A stretch of DNA of 64,000 nt, from contig CAMPDV010002004.1 in the NCBI GenBank assembly GCA_946699065.1, forward strand, positions 31,793 to 95,792. Reading direction: 5' to 3'. The notes beneath the pieces are model-generated. The model saw only the letters and a list, made by a program, of their open reading frames with translations, was not told the origin of the DNA and searched no databases. This DNA is from Loxodes magnus (Eukaryota; Ciliophora; Karyorelictea; Loxodida; Loxodidae). The stretch's first letter is position 1; every line of letters begins with the position of its first letter. Both the position numbers and the translations under genes were made by a program. Of this stretch, positions 1 through 11,419 are shown piece by piece.

Positions 1-560
1 ACAATCCTACTTCTTTCAATCTATTTATCATTTCTGTATTATCAACGTTTTAACTATACCCTTTAATAATAAATTTATTAATTATCATATTTAAGCTTTC
101 AATCAACATTCTCTTATATTAATTTACTACAAATAAAATTATTTTTAAGCATTGTTATAAAGATGCTATAAACATTCTTATTAATCATTCTTATTTTCTC
201 TTACATTTTAAAATTCCTTTCTCTTTTAATTTACATTACCTAAGTTAGTCCAATACTCTTTTTACTTTATATTAACTCTAGTTTTAAAATGTAAGAGGCT
301 CCTATTATCAAATTAGGAGTTAATATTTGTAATTATATCCTATTAATCATTGAGACTATAACTCACTTCCTAGCAGCATTCGAGAAATTTTCTTAGAGAG
401 TAATTAGATTAAACTCTGCTCTACTAAGATTCCTTAAAATCTTGAGGTGCTTTAACTCAGAATAACAAGTTAACTTTTATTCTTCTAATAAGTTTGATTT
501 TAGACTCACTTATTAGGTTGTAAATGAACTTAATCTGATTTATTTATTTAGACAAAGCCC
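1..560. other. AT-rich sequence, no gene recognised
   Basis: No conserved motif, RNA gene or clear repeat was seen on either strand. Short protein-like stretches may occur just before position 561, but none can be supported. Confidence 0.4.
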
Positions 561-3500
561 ATGAGTTTTGAAAGTTTTAAGAGCCATATCTCGGCTATAA
601 TTTAAAGTGATAACTAGATAGACCAGCTCAAAAACTTTAGTCAGAGGAAGTTATTTAATGAATTGCAATTGTTTAAGTAGTAAAGAGAGCATACCCTAAT
701 TATTACCAAGACTAGATAGTTTAGAGATTTTAATATAAATTGGAATTAACTGTCTTAGCTTAAACTGCCTAAGGCTTTAAGTTTTAAAATTTTGGTCAAA
801 CAATGTGAGCCATCTGGAGTTTTAGTAAAAGGCTATAGATCTTACTGTCCAATCTGAGAAGGAGAACTGCTTGAAGAAGATGAACTGAATAGGAAATATC
901 ACAAACCTAGTAAGTAAAAACTTAATAGAAGATTAATATAATAGATAGATAATACCTGATCATTTTTTAGTAGACAGCAAAGGTAAAACTATCGCATATC
1001 TGAATATATGAGATAGATATCTAATAATGCTATTTTCTAACTTTGCAGAATCTCAACTTAAATCAAAATCACATCTAAGATTTCCCATTATCAACTCCAA
1101 GAAGCTGATAAAACTGATAGTTAGACAAAACTAAATCTTTAAAGTTTTTTGAAATGCTGATTTCTTAAAGTTGTCAGAAATTGAATTTTCCTTAAACTAA
1201 TTAAAAATTCTGAAAAATTTGGATAGTTATACTTAGTTGTAGTGCTTGAAGTTTCATATTATAAAAGTGAATCTTAAGAGAAAGAGCTCATTAAGATGTA
1301 AAGTTTGACTTTCCTTGGGAAGATATACTTATGATAAAATCAATTTGATTGTAAGTATTACCAATTTTAAAGTAGATGCTAAAGCTCTTAAAACAGAAAG
1401 TCAGTTAAGAGACAGTAAAATTAGAAAAGCATGAGTAACAAAATAAAAATTAGAGCTTTAATCAATCTAGTTTAAGGACAAGCTAGAGTAACTAAATTAT
1501 AATATAGTATGAAAGGATTAAACCTTAGATTAGGATTAAATAGATGAAAAGAAAAACAAGAACTTAAATATATGGCTGGAAATCTTGCTGATCTACTAAG
1601 GGAGAAGATTAAAATCTGCAAGCTATTAAGAAAATTCTTAGTAAAAGTTAAATAACTTAAAATATTCTAATTAGTAGCTTTCAAAAGGCTAATATCACCT
1701 ATAGCTGAAAATTAGACTAATTCCAAGAGATGGGTAAGATTCTTTTAAATCCTTTCAGAAAGCTAAGATCCGTTTCATCTATGGAGATCTTCATTTCATC
1801 CATACTTCTTAAGAAATTAAAAAGACTAAGGATTTTTAAAACTTCATGGTTATCAAAATTTAACACTATCATAACTGAAAGCATAACTGAACAGACTTAA
1901 GATTAGAATGAAATAGTAGCTCTAAAATATAAAGAAGAACTCAATGAAATAAAGCTAAATTACATTAGATATTTGTTTAAAAGCATCAAAGAGACATATT
2001 CAGAAAAATCTAAGTCTTATTCTCAACAAGCAAGTTAGAATAATATTGGCATGTAATGTGATGCAGCTTGATCATCAAAGATATAAACTGAAGATTTACA
2101 ACTTAAGTTTATCACTAGGAAGATTTTCTAAAATTTTTTGAACAGAGCAATTTAAGAATAAATAAGGTTTAACCAATCTTGAAAGATAAAATTAAACTAA
2201 TGAGTAGATATAGAAAAAGTTAGCGAGGTAAAGCAGCTAGATAGAGACAAATTAAGCTCTGATATCCCGGAAGAACTAAGTAAAAGAAAATTTTTAAAAT
2301 TTACGAGTTTCAAAATAATTAAACTAAAAAGAGTAATAATAGAGAAGTAGTCAACGTTTGTAATTAGAAGCATTATGAGGATAAGACAGAATATTTTTAA
2401 ATTTTTCTTTACTATCTCCAGATCTACTTGGAGATATTTAAAGTAAAGTAATAAATTTAGAAAAAAATAATGATAATCAAAATATAAGCGACAGGTTGAA
2501 TAGTAAAAGGAGCTATGATAAAAAATAATAAAATTTAAAGAATCAAAAAGTAAGATTGGTTCAAGAGTTTTTCAGTAATAAGTTCTCAGATTCAGTTAAA
2601 TTTAGAAAGCCATTTAAATTCTTATTTACAAAACAGATATACTAGTATAAAAAACTCCTTAAGTTTTATAAAGCCTATAACAATATTAGAGCGAAAAGAG
2701 ATTCAATTTATGCTATATGATTAAATAGTTCAGAAAAAATCAGTCTATTCTATTAACTTAAGCTAAACATCCAAGAAGTTAGGGATATATAGAAATTTAG
2801 CAAATGCTAAGATAAAAGAAATGATAATAAGAAAGAGGTAAAGAAGCATACTTTGGCTAAAGAATACAATATCAATAAGAATGTCTTGTATGAAAAGTTC
2901 CTCGTCTACCTTGTTCAAATAGAACCTTGAGAAAAAAGCTAAAAAGTAATAGCAAATGACTTTAAAAGAAACTTCAGTATCTAGAAAAAATATCAAAGTA
3001 TATTGGTTGAATTAAAAAAGTAAGGATTTATGCATAAAATACTAAGAAAATCAAAAATTATCAAAGTAAAATAATAAATAGCTGTTTATTAAAGAAAGAA
3101 AATCGAGATATCTACTAAGGAAAAAAGGAAATAAAAGCAAAAAGAGCTTTCTATGTTGTAGAGATATTTAGTAGAGTTTAAATTCACAGATCATCAGATT
3201 ATTTATTTAGTACTTCAAGATGTTCTAAACTGTTTGAAATAAAAATAGATTGATGAGTACTAAAAGCTAGTTTGTTTAGATAAAAAGAGCCTAAAAAGTT
3301 TTTAAATTCAGAGAAGGTCTTGAATAAAGATGCTAGTTGTTAATTAAAAAAATGAAGTGATATTCATCAAACACGATCAAATAGTAGATTTACTCGTCTA
3401 ATTAAAAGAACTAAAGTAGACATATTTTCTGAATCAAAATATGTTTATATTACAAGGTAAATTTCTGCCTTTAAAAGATTTAGAAGAGAAGCAATATAAA

Positions 3501-4310
3501 TTGAACAGTAGATAACTCACAGGCAAAGACTTTATACATATTCTCTTTCAATAATTTTTTCAATCGAGCTGTTAAAGCTTGCTGAGAATTAACATCATTT
3601 TGATATGCATGGTAAATTTTTTATATGTAGGATTAAGAAATTATAAGAACTTTGATTTCTTTATCAACGACATCACCAAGAAAGTTTTAAATATGAGTAA
3701 TTTAATATTTTATTGTATAGGTAAAATAGCAAAGAATTGAATGATACTCAGTCTTTAAAGTATTTAATTATAAAATAAAGCTTAGCAGGGTAAAAAAAGC
3801 TTACACCTATAAATTATATGAACTGATTAACATAAACGCTAACTGAATTTTGCTTCTGTTTACGAAAATTTCAGAATATTTGAGCAAATAATAAACTCTT
3901 AATATGGATTCAACGTTTCGCGGAAGCCCCTTGTGCTACGATAGCTTAAAGCAAATTAAAGAATCAAGTATTGCAGAAAGACATAAACCTAAACTAATTT
4001 TCTTTGGCAAAGGAATATTAAATTCTTTCATTGAAGTATTTACTAGATAATCTTGTCTGGAAACATGAGAAAATGAACTACTCAGCTTCAATAATTGTAA
4101 AGAGCAAAAAATATATAAACTTCATTTAGAAAGACTTTCTTCCAGGCTGCTAAATCTATTTTCTTTCCAACAAAGAGAGTTAACTCAGTTTTCTATTCTT
4201 AAATCTGATTAGCATGGCAAGCTCTAAACAAATGGACATTCTTCTTATATATCAGCTTAAGCACTTTCTATAATACTCTTCTTTGTTATGGGTTTAAAAT
4301 AATTAAATTA
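561..4310 (+). pseudogene. Large degenerate plus-strand coding region, family not recognised
   Basis: Read with TAA/TAG=Gln and TGA=Trp, several plus-strand blocks look like real protein but lie in different frames. The first starts at an ATG at 561 (MSFESFKSHISAIIQSDNQI...) and carries a Cys-containing patch near 790-900 (LVKGYRSYCPI, a TGA, then EGELLEEDELNRKYH). Another, about 3325-3760, reads EVIFIKHDQIVDLLVQLKEL and later INDITKKVLNMSNLI. The last, about 3820-4310, includes FRGSPLCYDSLKQIKESS and NNCKEQKIYKLHLERL. The frame changes between blocks mean it is broken, or interrupted by introns or sequence errors. No catalytic motif was found. The size and the repeat-rich setting suggest a mobile-element protein, but this is inference; a decayed single-copy gene is equally possible. 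Confidence 0.4.
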
Positions 4311-5973
4311 TCTTCATATAATTTACTTGGCAAATAAGGTTCTGACTTGTCCGCAGTCGCTTTCTTAGGATAAAGATAAATTAAAAGGAAAAAATTTTAA
4401 TTTTTATGGGATTGCCAGTTACTCAAGTAAAGGTTAATCAAGATCAACAACATTGAAGTGAAAATGTTTTTAAGTTCTAGAGTAGTGCATAGGCCTTTTT
4501 ACTAAAGTAAAGCATTCTCTTTGTTTATTGAACTAGAATTATGAGACAATTATTACGCAGTAATGCTTATATACCTTGTATTTTTTGAGTATCCATTAAT
4601 GATTAAATTTCTTCTTTTTAATTACTTAATATTAATAAAGCTTTATCATAGTTAAGACACCCTAGGTTTAAGTATAGATACTAGCTATCTAATTACTATT
4701 AAATATAAAAATAGGAAATAATAAAAATTGCTGATTATTAGTATCCTACTAATAACTTTAATATAACTGAAATAAGCTTTATACTAGTAATTGATAAGCT
4801 AATAATTAGCATCTACTTTGAACATCTAGCTTTAAATATTGATAAGCTTACTAAAGGAATGCACATTTAAGTTTTAAATTATAATATTAAGTTGTATAAC
4901 TAATTTAGCAACTATAAAGACTCTTAGTTGGTTGGTATAATACACTCATGATTGTAGTATTAAAAATACTAAGAAGATGATAGTAATAATGATAATAAGA
5001 ATAGGTAACTATCTACTTGATTAGTTACTAAATGAATGTACTACTGAATATAATTAGTAATTATAGTACTAATAGCTATTACTTAAGATATGAATATTAT
5101 AGTAGTTAGTTAGTGGTATTTCTATAACCTATCTCTATATCTAATAGATATCTTTTATATCTAGGTTATACTTTATTCCCTTGCAAATAGTTAGACACAT
5201 AATTAGTTAAAGGTATTAATTTAAATAGTATAGTAAGTAATTATAACTTATAGCATTTTTACTATATATATTGTAATATTTTAGCTTTTATGATATTATT
5301 ATTATCTTATAGTTCCTTTATTATTATATGTTAAACAAATAAAGGCATAAGTTATTAGTGTCCTAGTTATTACTTATATTTATATAATATCTTTTAGATA
5401 ATATTTCAATCTATTATTTCTAAGTATCTTTAGCTAATTAATGTAACAATTTTAGACTTATAAAAGCTAATTAAATTCCATAAGAGAACTAAACTATTAC
5501 ATTCAAGCTTTCAAAAGGGAATAGTATTTCTCTTGGTGTTTTGCTTAAATGAATTAGAACATAGAAGGATTAATAATTTACTCATTCATTATTCTTAAAA
5601 TATTCCTTTAGTTATTTACTAATATATAATAACTAACCCATCAAGCACTGCCAACATTATAAACAAGTTTCAGTAAGTAACGTTTCTATTAAGCATAACT
5701 GTCTTTTAAAAAGATTATATTATGGGAGATCTTAAGATAAACATATCTAAGGAGATTGAGAATATAAAATAGATTTTTTAGAGCTTGAGATTAAATAACT
5801 AAATGCTAATATTAGCATTACTAGATTAGCTATAAGAAAAAGCTTTAAATTGTAGTCCTAACACTATTAATATTAACCTTACTTGCTATAAAGCTATTTA
5901 ATCCTAATAATATTTCTATTGCTTATTAATATTTTACCTCTAATATCATTCTTTTATATTTAACATTAAATAT
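4311..5973. other. AT-rich intergenic stretch
   Basis: Roughly 1.65 kb of AT-rich sequence with many short TAGTTA/TATAGT words. No protein-like frame, RNA gene or ordered repeat was recognised. Confidence 0.4.
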
Positions 5974-6451
5974 ATGCCAGTCTAAGTTTTTACTCTCATT
6001 TCAATAGTAATCAATCAAGCTTCTAACAAATTTACACAAAAAGGCTAAACTCTAATCTAAATTTTTACCTGCTTTTGAAGAATATTACAAAGAAAATAAA
6101 TCTTAATAGTAAAGTAGAGTGTCTAAGATAATTGCTGAAACTAAATTAACTAATGTTATTTAAATAAAGCTTCAAAACATTATTAAGAGACAACTAGATT
6201 TATTATTAAACTAATTTCCTTAAGACATCGCTTTAAAAATAGAAGGAGCATTATATTGATAGAAATAAAAAACTTTATTTTAAGACTAATTATCTTAGAT
6301 TAAATTCAGTCCCTATATGATACATAAAATGTATAATAAGTAGAATAAATACATTAAAAAGGATTAAATAGAAGTTGATAGAAAGTTGAAGTTTTGTAGT
6401 GTAAAGTAGATTCAGTTAGATAACTGCTAGAGAGTCAAAAGATGGGAGTGA
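5974..6451 (+). CDS. Small protein resembling the TFIIS central domain, one candidate 22-nt intron
   Basis: The start is ATG at 5974 (MPVQ), a candidate intron GTTTTTACTC...CAATAG spans 5986-6007, and the frame then runs to TGA at 6449-6451. The protein is about 150 aa. After the intron it reads QSIKLLTNLHKKAKLQSKF, then FEEYYKENKSQQQSRVSKI, then IKRQLDLLLNQFPQDIALKIEGA; one TGA is read as Trp (ALYWQ). The pattern of leucine-rich helices followed by 'DIALKIEGALYW...' recalls the TFIIS/PHF3 middle domain (the 'A..IE..iy' core), but the family match is weak and no zinc ribbon is present. It converges on the minus-strand beta-helix pseudogene. That it is a gene rests on its composition and the clean TGA end; the function is tentative. 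Confidence 0.45.
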
Positions 6452-6589
6452 TTAAGATTATAAATAAATCTAAAACCTTAGTATTAAACTGTAGTTAAAT
6501 AATAGATTTATTTTTGGAGAGCGGAGGGTCTTAAAAGGTATATATTTATCAAACAAGGTAATATAACTAAATTATACTCCTATAAACAG

Positions 6590-9000
6590 TATTTTAGAAC
6601 TAGTATATTGAACTGCCTTACTCTACTCCTGTATTTTTAGTAAATATGCAATGATAAAAGACGAGAACTCCATCGCTCATTTTAGTAATAGTATCTCCAA
6701 ACTGAGCCTTATTGCTATAGAACGTAGAGTTGTGGATTTCAGTGTAATTGATTTGGTATAATATAATAGCACCACCATATTAAGTGGTACTTGTACCTTT
6801 ACTACCAAGTACGAGTTCTTTACTATAAAGCTAACTTATTTGTTCTTAGTTTGTATGCAAGCTGCACTAATCGCGCTGTTATCTGAACAATATAGGTTTT
6901 CTATTAGAATAGTGTTGAGAGAGTCTAAATAGATCCCAGCAGATATTTAATTTACTTTATTGCTTTAAATTGTGGTATTACCAAAGATAATATTCGAGGC
7001 TTAATCACTAAAAACGCAACAAAAATACAACCATTTCCAGAGTAAATTTAAGCTCGTCCTCTATCAAATTGATTGAATCCGTTTCCAGAAACCACCTCCC
7101 CTATTGTTAAGGATTTAGCCGCGATATAAAAAGATTACGGGAGTAACTTTTCTTTGACTAAATTAAATATCCATTGCATATACGATACTTCCTAAATCCT
7201 GAGAAGAGACTATAATATTATTCTAAAATTCGCTGTTCATCAAGCATAAGAAAGTGAAACCCTGCATTCCTTCTACATTTATCAGATAAACTCTTTACTG
7301 AAACTATTTTTAATTACCTTTAAAGGTTACTTTATCAAAGATCAGAACACCTTTATAAGACAGATTGAGTAAATACTAAATATAGTTAATATAGCTAATT
7401 ATCGTATTTTTAAGGATCACCTTTGAAATTTAATTAGCTATTTCCTTAGATTTGGTCGATTTACTATCTGAAGTCGTTTAATTGTAATCCGTTATAATAT
7501 GTTAGTCAACTTCAAGGAACTGCTATAAGAGTCATTGAAGATGCAGCTATTTATTACCAGGTAAGTCAACTAGATATTGTTATCCATGCTAGATAAGAAG
7601 ATTAACCTTCCTTTAATTAACCAGTTCAAGTTGAAAAAAGAATTGACCATTTAAATATTTTTATTAGTTTGAGTTTAATTTAGAGTCAGTAAAGAGAGAA
7701 TGCCAGCTTCTGATGCTTAATATTTAACTAGGGTTGGCAATTATATAGAAGGTATCTATAAGTACATTGCCATTAGTTGCAAATATTATAGCTTAATATT
7801 CATCTGTATTACTAGAAAAAATATAATTGGAAATACTGAGAGAAATGCCAAAGTCTAGTTAAATAATTGATGGACCTTAGCCAATGCTTGAATGTCAGAG
7901 AATATCGTAATTTATATGATAATGCTTTTAAAATATTGGAGATATAGTAATGAAGCATTATTCTGATAGCCATTTATATAATTTTGGGAGAATTAGCTTT
8001 CCTTTATATATGTAGTATGCTAGGAGTTGATATTCAAAAAGAGAACACGTCTTAGGAATTTTATTACTATTAAGGCTAATTATTATCAAAGTATCAAAGT
8101 CTTGAGAGGTAAAGACATGCAATCATATAACTCCTAAGAAAATCTTGTTATCGCCATAGAGAGAAGTTCAGTTACAAGTCTATTTCCACCGCTAGATTCT
8201 AGATATCTATATTTAAAAAGAAGAAAGCTCGCTTGTTGAGAGATGGTCTAGTAAATATTAACTACCATCTGGCTAGTAGTTTAATGAGACTCCAAAATAC
8301 TTGGCAAAATTTTAAGTTTCGAAGTAAGAATTACCCTGAAGTAGAGATATTTAAAAGTAGTTTTCAATACTGATAACTGTGGAGCATAAGTTGGAAATAA
8401 AGTTAGCAATCTGAATAAATAACTTTTTATCTAAGTTAAATTTAGATCAGGAATCGTTTTTCTACTTACCTCCTTATTGATTATTTTACTATTATGAAAA
8501 TCCGAACAGAAGAATGTAATTAATGTTAAGGATTTAATTCGTTTACTAATGAAGCAAGTGTTTTCCTTGAAGGTCGAATTCTTTGCATTAACATTTGGAA
8601 TAATAGAGTATGAACTAGTTTATAAGGAAATAATGTACCTTGAGCTCTGATCTTTGTATCCACCGAAATTATTAGTAAATGAACAATTCTCGACATTTAC
8701 AGTCAGATCTAAAGTTTGTTTTGTAAGAACGTACTAATAAATATAATCTCCCCGTTCCATGCCAAGTTACTACTAAAGATACAATCCTTGAAAAATATTC
8801 TAGTTACATAATATAAATAAATAAAAGCTTTATCACTACAATATTAACCATTTTAGAAGCGATTTACGATCTTATTTTTATCAAAAGTTACTTAGGAGAT
8901 AGTAATATCATTAGCAAAATAAGTGAAAAGAAAGCCATTTTAAGATAGTAGAAGGCTCTAATTTTTTTAGGTATTAAGGTTGTAATCTTATGATTTGCGT
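6590..9000 (-). pseudogene. Parallel beta-helix (polymorphic outer-membrane-protein-like repeat) protein, frameshifted
   Basis: The minus strand shows repeated beta-helix rungs of the type 'GG-A-I ... I-x-N-C-x-F-x-x-N-x-A'. Examples are YGGAIILYQINYTEIHNSTF followed by YSNKAQFGDTITK (about 6690-6790), IFFKDCIFSSNLAWNG (about 8720-8800) and LTVNVENCSFTNNFGG (about 8640-8710). Rungs fall in at least three frames, so several indels separate them, and no signal peptide or C-terminal membrane anchor joins in frame. In the family such proteins are large secreted or surface pectin-lyase-fold proteins common in ciliates. The copy appears decayed or error-ridden. Its right end is lost in the T/A-rich tract before the RING gene at 9291, which points the other way. 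Confidence 0.55.
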
Positions 9001-9290
9001 TATAAATCATGAAAAAAGTTAAGATCAGTTACTGTTCCTTAGTATCAATAAAATGTTTATACTTTATTACTTCTTAATATAGTTTGCAGTTAAAAGCACA
9101 TTAAATTTTTTTATTTGTTTTTAATTAAATTTCATATTTTATTAAAGTTAATTTTAAAAAAATATTAATTTAAAATAATTCTATAAAAATAATTATATTA
9201 TAATATTTTTTTATTTTATTCATATTATTATTATTTAACATATATACGTGGATTTTATTTAAAAGGAAAAGTTTTTTTAAAAAATTAATA
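9001..9290 (+). promoter_or_regulatory. AT-rich spacer upstream of the RING/Ubl gene
   Basis: About 290 bases of nearly pure A/T, rich in T runs and ATTATT words, lie immediately before the ATG at 9291. It separates the divergent beta-helix remnant from the RING gene and is the only place for that gene's promoter. No specific element could be assigned. Confidence 0.3.
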
Positions 9291-11419
9291 ATGTAATCTG
9301 AAATGTCCTAGACTGCTAAATGTCTTTAGTGTCAAGGAAGTTTCAATGGGTAGATTAAAATCCCAATGTTGTTATCTTGCAATCACAACATATGCTATAC
9401 CTGTGTCCAGGATTAGTTTTAGAAAAGTTAGGCAATCACATGTGTTTACTAAAATTGCTAAAAAGTTCATAAGATCCATCCTATAAATTTACAATAAGAC
9501 ACTTAGTTACTCAAGCGTCTTGAATAAAAGAACCTCATGGGAAATATATCGATGTTATAGAATCAATCGTCAAGAGTTCGTCAAGCTTAAACTTAATTGT
9601 CCAAGGTCTACAGTCTTTTCATCTAGTAGTTGATAAAGCACGTGAGCGCTTATTTGTTTAAGGAGAATATCAGCTTACAAAGACAGTTGATTTAGCAAGA
9701 TAAGTAAATCTAATAATAGTTGAAGTTTTTCAAAATCTAGAAATAGATGATGGACAAAAAAGGAAGCAACTAGTAGTAGATCGTTTGTTAAGAATTGCCA
9801 TAGAATGAGCAATAAGTTTCCAAATTGATAGCTGATGTTTAAAGGGTCATCTAGAAGAACAATCAGGTATCGGTTAAAGTTTTTGAGGAACTAGACTCTT
9901 GCAAGTTTAATCTAGCTTAAGTGACATAGGAAAATAATTACTTGAAGAATGAGATATAAAAGTTGAGTACTTAAATCTAAAATATGTAATAGCAGTTATC
10001 ATCTATGCAAGTTCAGTTAAGCACATAGTAACAAGTAAAGCCTTAAGTGATATAGCCTCAATAAATTCAATAACCTCAAAATATCTCGGCTAAGCTATAG
10101 GACATCTAGATAACTATAGTATCGCCAAACAATAAAACAGCAACTTTATCAGTAAAATAAGGGACAACTATCGGCTAGATAAAGGAATAGATCTATTCAT
10201 AAACTGGTTTATTACCTGAGGGTTTGAGTATCGTTAAGAATAAGGTTATATTGGATGACGGTTAAACAGTAGCGAGTTAAAATTTGTTGAGTGGTGAGAG
10301 GTTGCAAATGGAATTCAGTAAGTTCAATTATAATTTTCTTACAATAATATAGACGGTAAATAGATTTTATAATTTTAATAAAGAGAAAGGTGAGTTTAAG
10401 ATCTACTATATTTAAAAGGATGTAAGTCTTAAATAAATATCAATAATAGGGGGTAAGGATTAATTATAATATTTAGATGGTAAGTTAGCATTTAATGATT
10501 TAGAATGTAAGTTTCATTTTAAATGTTTCGCGATAAGGGTGTAAGTTTCATTTTAATAAATTATTACTTAATTTAGGTAAGTTTCATTTTAATAATTATT
10601 ACTTAATTTAGGTAAGTTTCATTTTAATAATTATAACTAAATTTAGGTAAGTTAAAGTTTAAGGTGAAAATGAAGTTAGTAAGTTAAAGTTTAAGGTGAA
10701 AATGAAGTTGGTAAGTTAAAGTTTAAGGTGAAAATGAAGAATGTAAGTTAAAGTTTAAGGTGAAAATGAAGATGGTAAGTTAAAGTTTAAGGTGAAAATG
10801 AAGATGAGTAAGTTAAAGTTTAAGGTGAAAATGAAGATGGTAAGTTAAAGTTTAAGGTGAAAATGAAGAGTAAGTTAAAGTTTAAGGTGAAAATGAAGTT
10901 GGTAAGTTAAAGTTTAAGGTGAAAATGAAGGGAGTAAGTTAAAGTTTAAGGTGAAAATGAAGATGTAAGTTAAAGTTTAAGGTGAAAATGAAGGGAGTAA
11001 GTTAAAGTTTAAGGTGAAAATGAAGATCGTAAGTTAAAGTTTAAGGTGAAAATGAAGGGAGTAAGTTAAAGTTTAAGGTGAAAATGAAGTAATGTAAGTT
11101 AAAGTTTAAAGGTGAAAATGAAGATCGTAAGTTAAAGTTTAAGGTGAAAATGAAGATCGTAAGTTAAAGTTTAAGGTGAAAATGAAGGGAGTAAGTTAAA
11201 GTTTAAGGTTACATATAGATCGTAATGGTCTATTTTAGGTTGTAAGTATTTTTTTATAGGTTATTTTGTAGATCGTAATGTGTTTAATATTGATTTAGGT
11301 GGTAAGTGTAATGTTATTGTTAATATAGAATGTAAGTAATTTTAACATTATAAGGGGGTAATGAGGTTTTTTAAATAAATATTTAGGATGTAAGGGAATA
11401 ATTCTATGTTATGTAGTGA
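9291..11419 (+). CDS. RING finger, coiled-coil, ubiquitin-like protein with a micro-exon-encoded C-terminus
   Basis: Exon 1 (9291-10317) is one open frame once TAA/TAG are Gln. Near residue 10 it has a RING-type start: CLQCQGSF, LLSCNHNICYTCV, then a further CVYQNC. A long Gln-rich coiled coil follows (residues about 75-255), then a ubiquitin-like fold: QITIVSPNNKTATLSV, TIGQIKEQIYSQTGLLPEG, ILDDGQTVASQNLLSGERLQ, which aligns with ubiquitin from its first beta strand to LxxG-x-x-LxLxL. The frame breaks at 10317 into 35 GT-AG units separated by mini-exons of 1-4 nt. Spliced, they give NGWDEWFIEYDEW then LGMESDNIIGIVIVNGD and TGA at 11417-11419, a Tudor-knot/chromo-barrel-like tail. CDS pieces: 9291-10317, thirty mini-exons, 11417-11419. 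A RING plus Ubl suggests a ubiquitin ligase or adaptor. An alternative simpler model (one 35-nt intron, TGA at 10391) gives a non-conserved tail. A second TGA follows directly, so TGA-TGA could be read through as Trp-Trp. Confidence 0.75.
10541..10675 (+). other. Four intron-like units stacked with no exon between them
   Basis: Units 10541-10576, 10577-10611, 10612-10646 and 10647-10675 abut exactly: each ends in AG and the next begins GTAAGT. The first three share the GTAAGTTTCATTTTAATAA start and end in TTTAG after a TTACTTAAT or TAACTAAAT segment that could serve as branch site; the second and third differ at only two positions. A pair at 10356-10389 and 10390-10418 is stacked the same way. 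They could be removed as one 135-nt intron or one at a time. Confidence 0.6.
10647..11218 (+). repeat. 29-nt intron-unit minisatellite (17 near-identical copies plus one derivative)
   Basis: Seventeen copies of a unit beginning GTAAGTTAAAG and ending AAATGAAG occur at a 30-33 nt period, starting at 10647, 10679, 10711, 10743, 10775, 10808, 10840, 10870, 10902, 10934, 10965, 10997, 11029, 11061, 11094, 11127 and 11159. All are identical except 11094, which has one extra A. An eighteenth copy (11191-11218) keeps the first half and ends in TTACATATAG. Unit sequence is conserved while the 1-4 nt spacers vary, the opposite of what simple tandem duplication produces, and consistent with repeated insertion of one intron sequence or homogenisation of introns between conserved codons. 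Confidence 0.85.

Larger units (their letters stand above)
10318..11416 (+). other. Array of 35 GT-AG intron-like units with 1-4 nt micro-exons
   Basis: Every unit starts GTAA or GTGAG and ends AG. Mini-exons: ACG 10353, GAT 10419, GGG 10450, ATG 10477, AAT 10504, GGT 10538, TTA 10676, TTG 10708, AAT 10740, ATG 10772, ATGA 10804, ATG 10837, A 10869, TTG 10899, GGA 10931, AT 10963, GGA 10994, ATC 11026, GGA 11058, TAAT 11090, ATC 11124, ATC 11156, GGA 11188, ATC 11219, GTT 11239, ATC 11272, GTG 11299, AAT 11329, GGG 11355, GAT 11387. Unit lengths run from 17 to 36 nt. Joined to the last base of exon 1 (phase 1), they give 30 codons and then TGA, although four mini-exons are 4, 1, 2 and 4 nt. 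Excision at the DNA level (IES-like) instead of splicing cannot be excluded, but the GTAAG...AG ends favour introns. Confidence 0.75.

Noticed and set aside
3900..3960. Coding start or RNA at the GC-richer CAACGTTTCGCGGAAGCCCC
   Set aside because: It fits inside the protein-like frame FRGSPLCYDSLKQIKES; no hairpin or RNA family was recognised.
10353..10393. Simple gene end with one intron and TGA at 10391
   Set aside because: Possible, but the resulting tail is unconserved and it leaves the in-frame, motif-bearing micro-exon series unexplained.
10647..11218. CRISPR array
   Set aside because: Repeats are constant but the spacers are only 1-4 nt; the host is eukaryotic and the GT...AG ends with coding continuity explain the pattern better.
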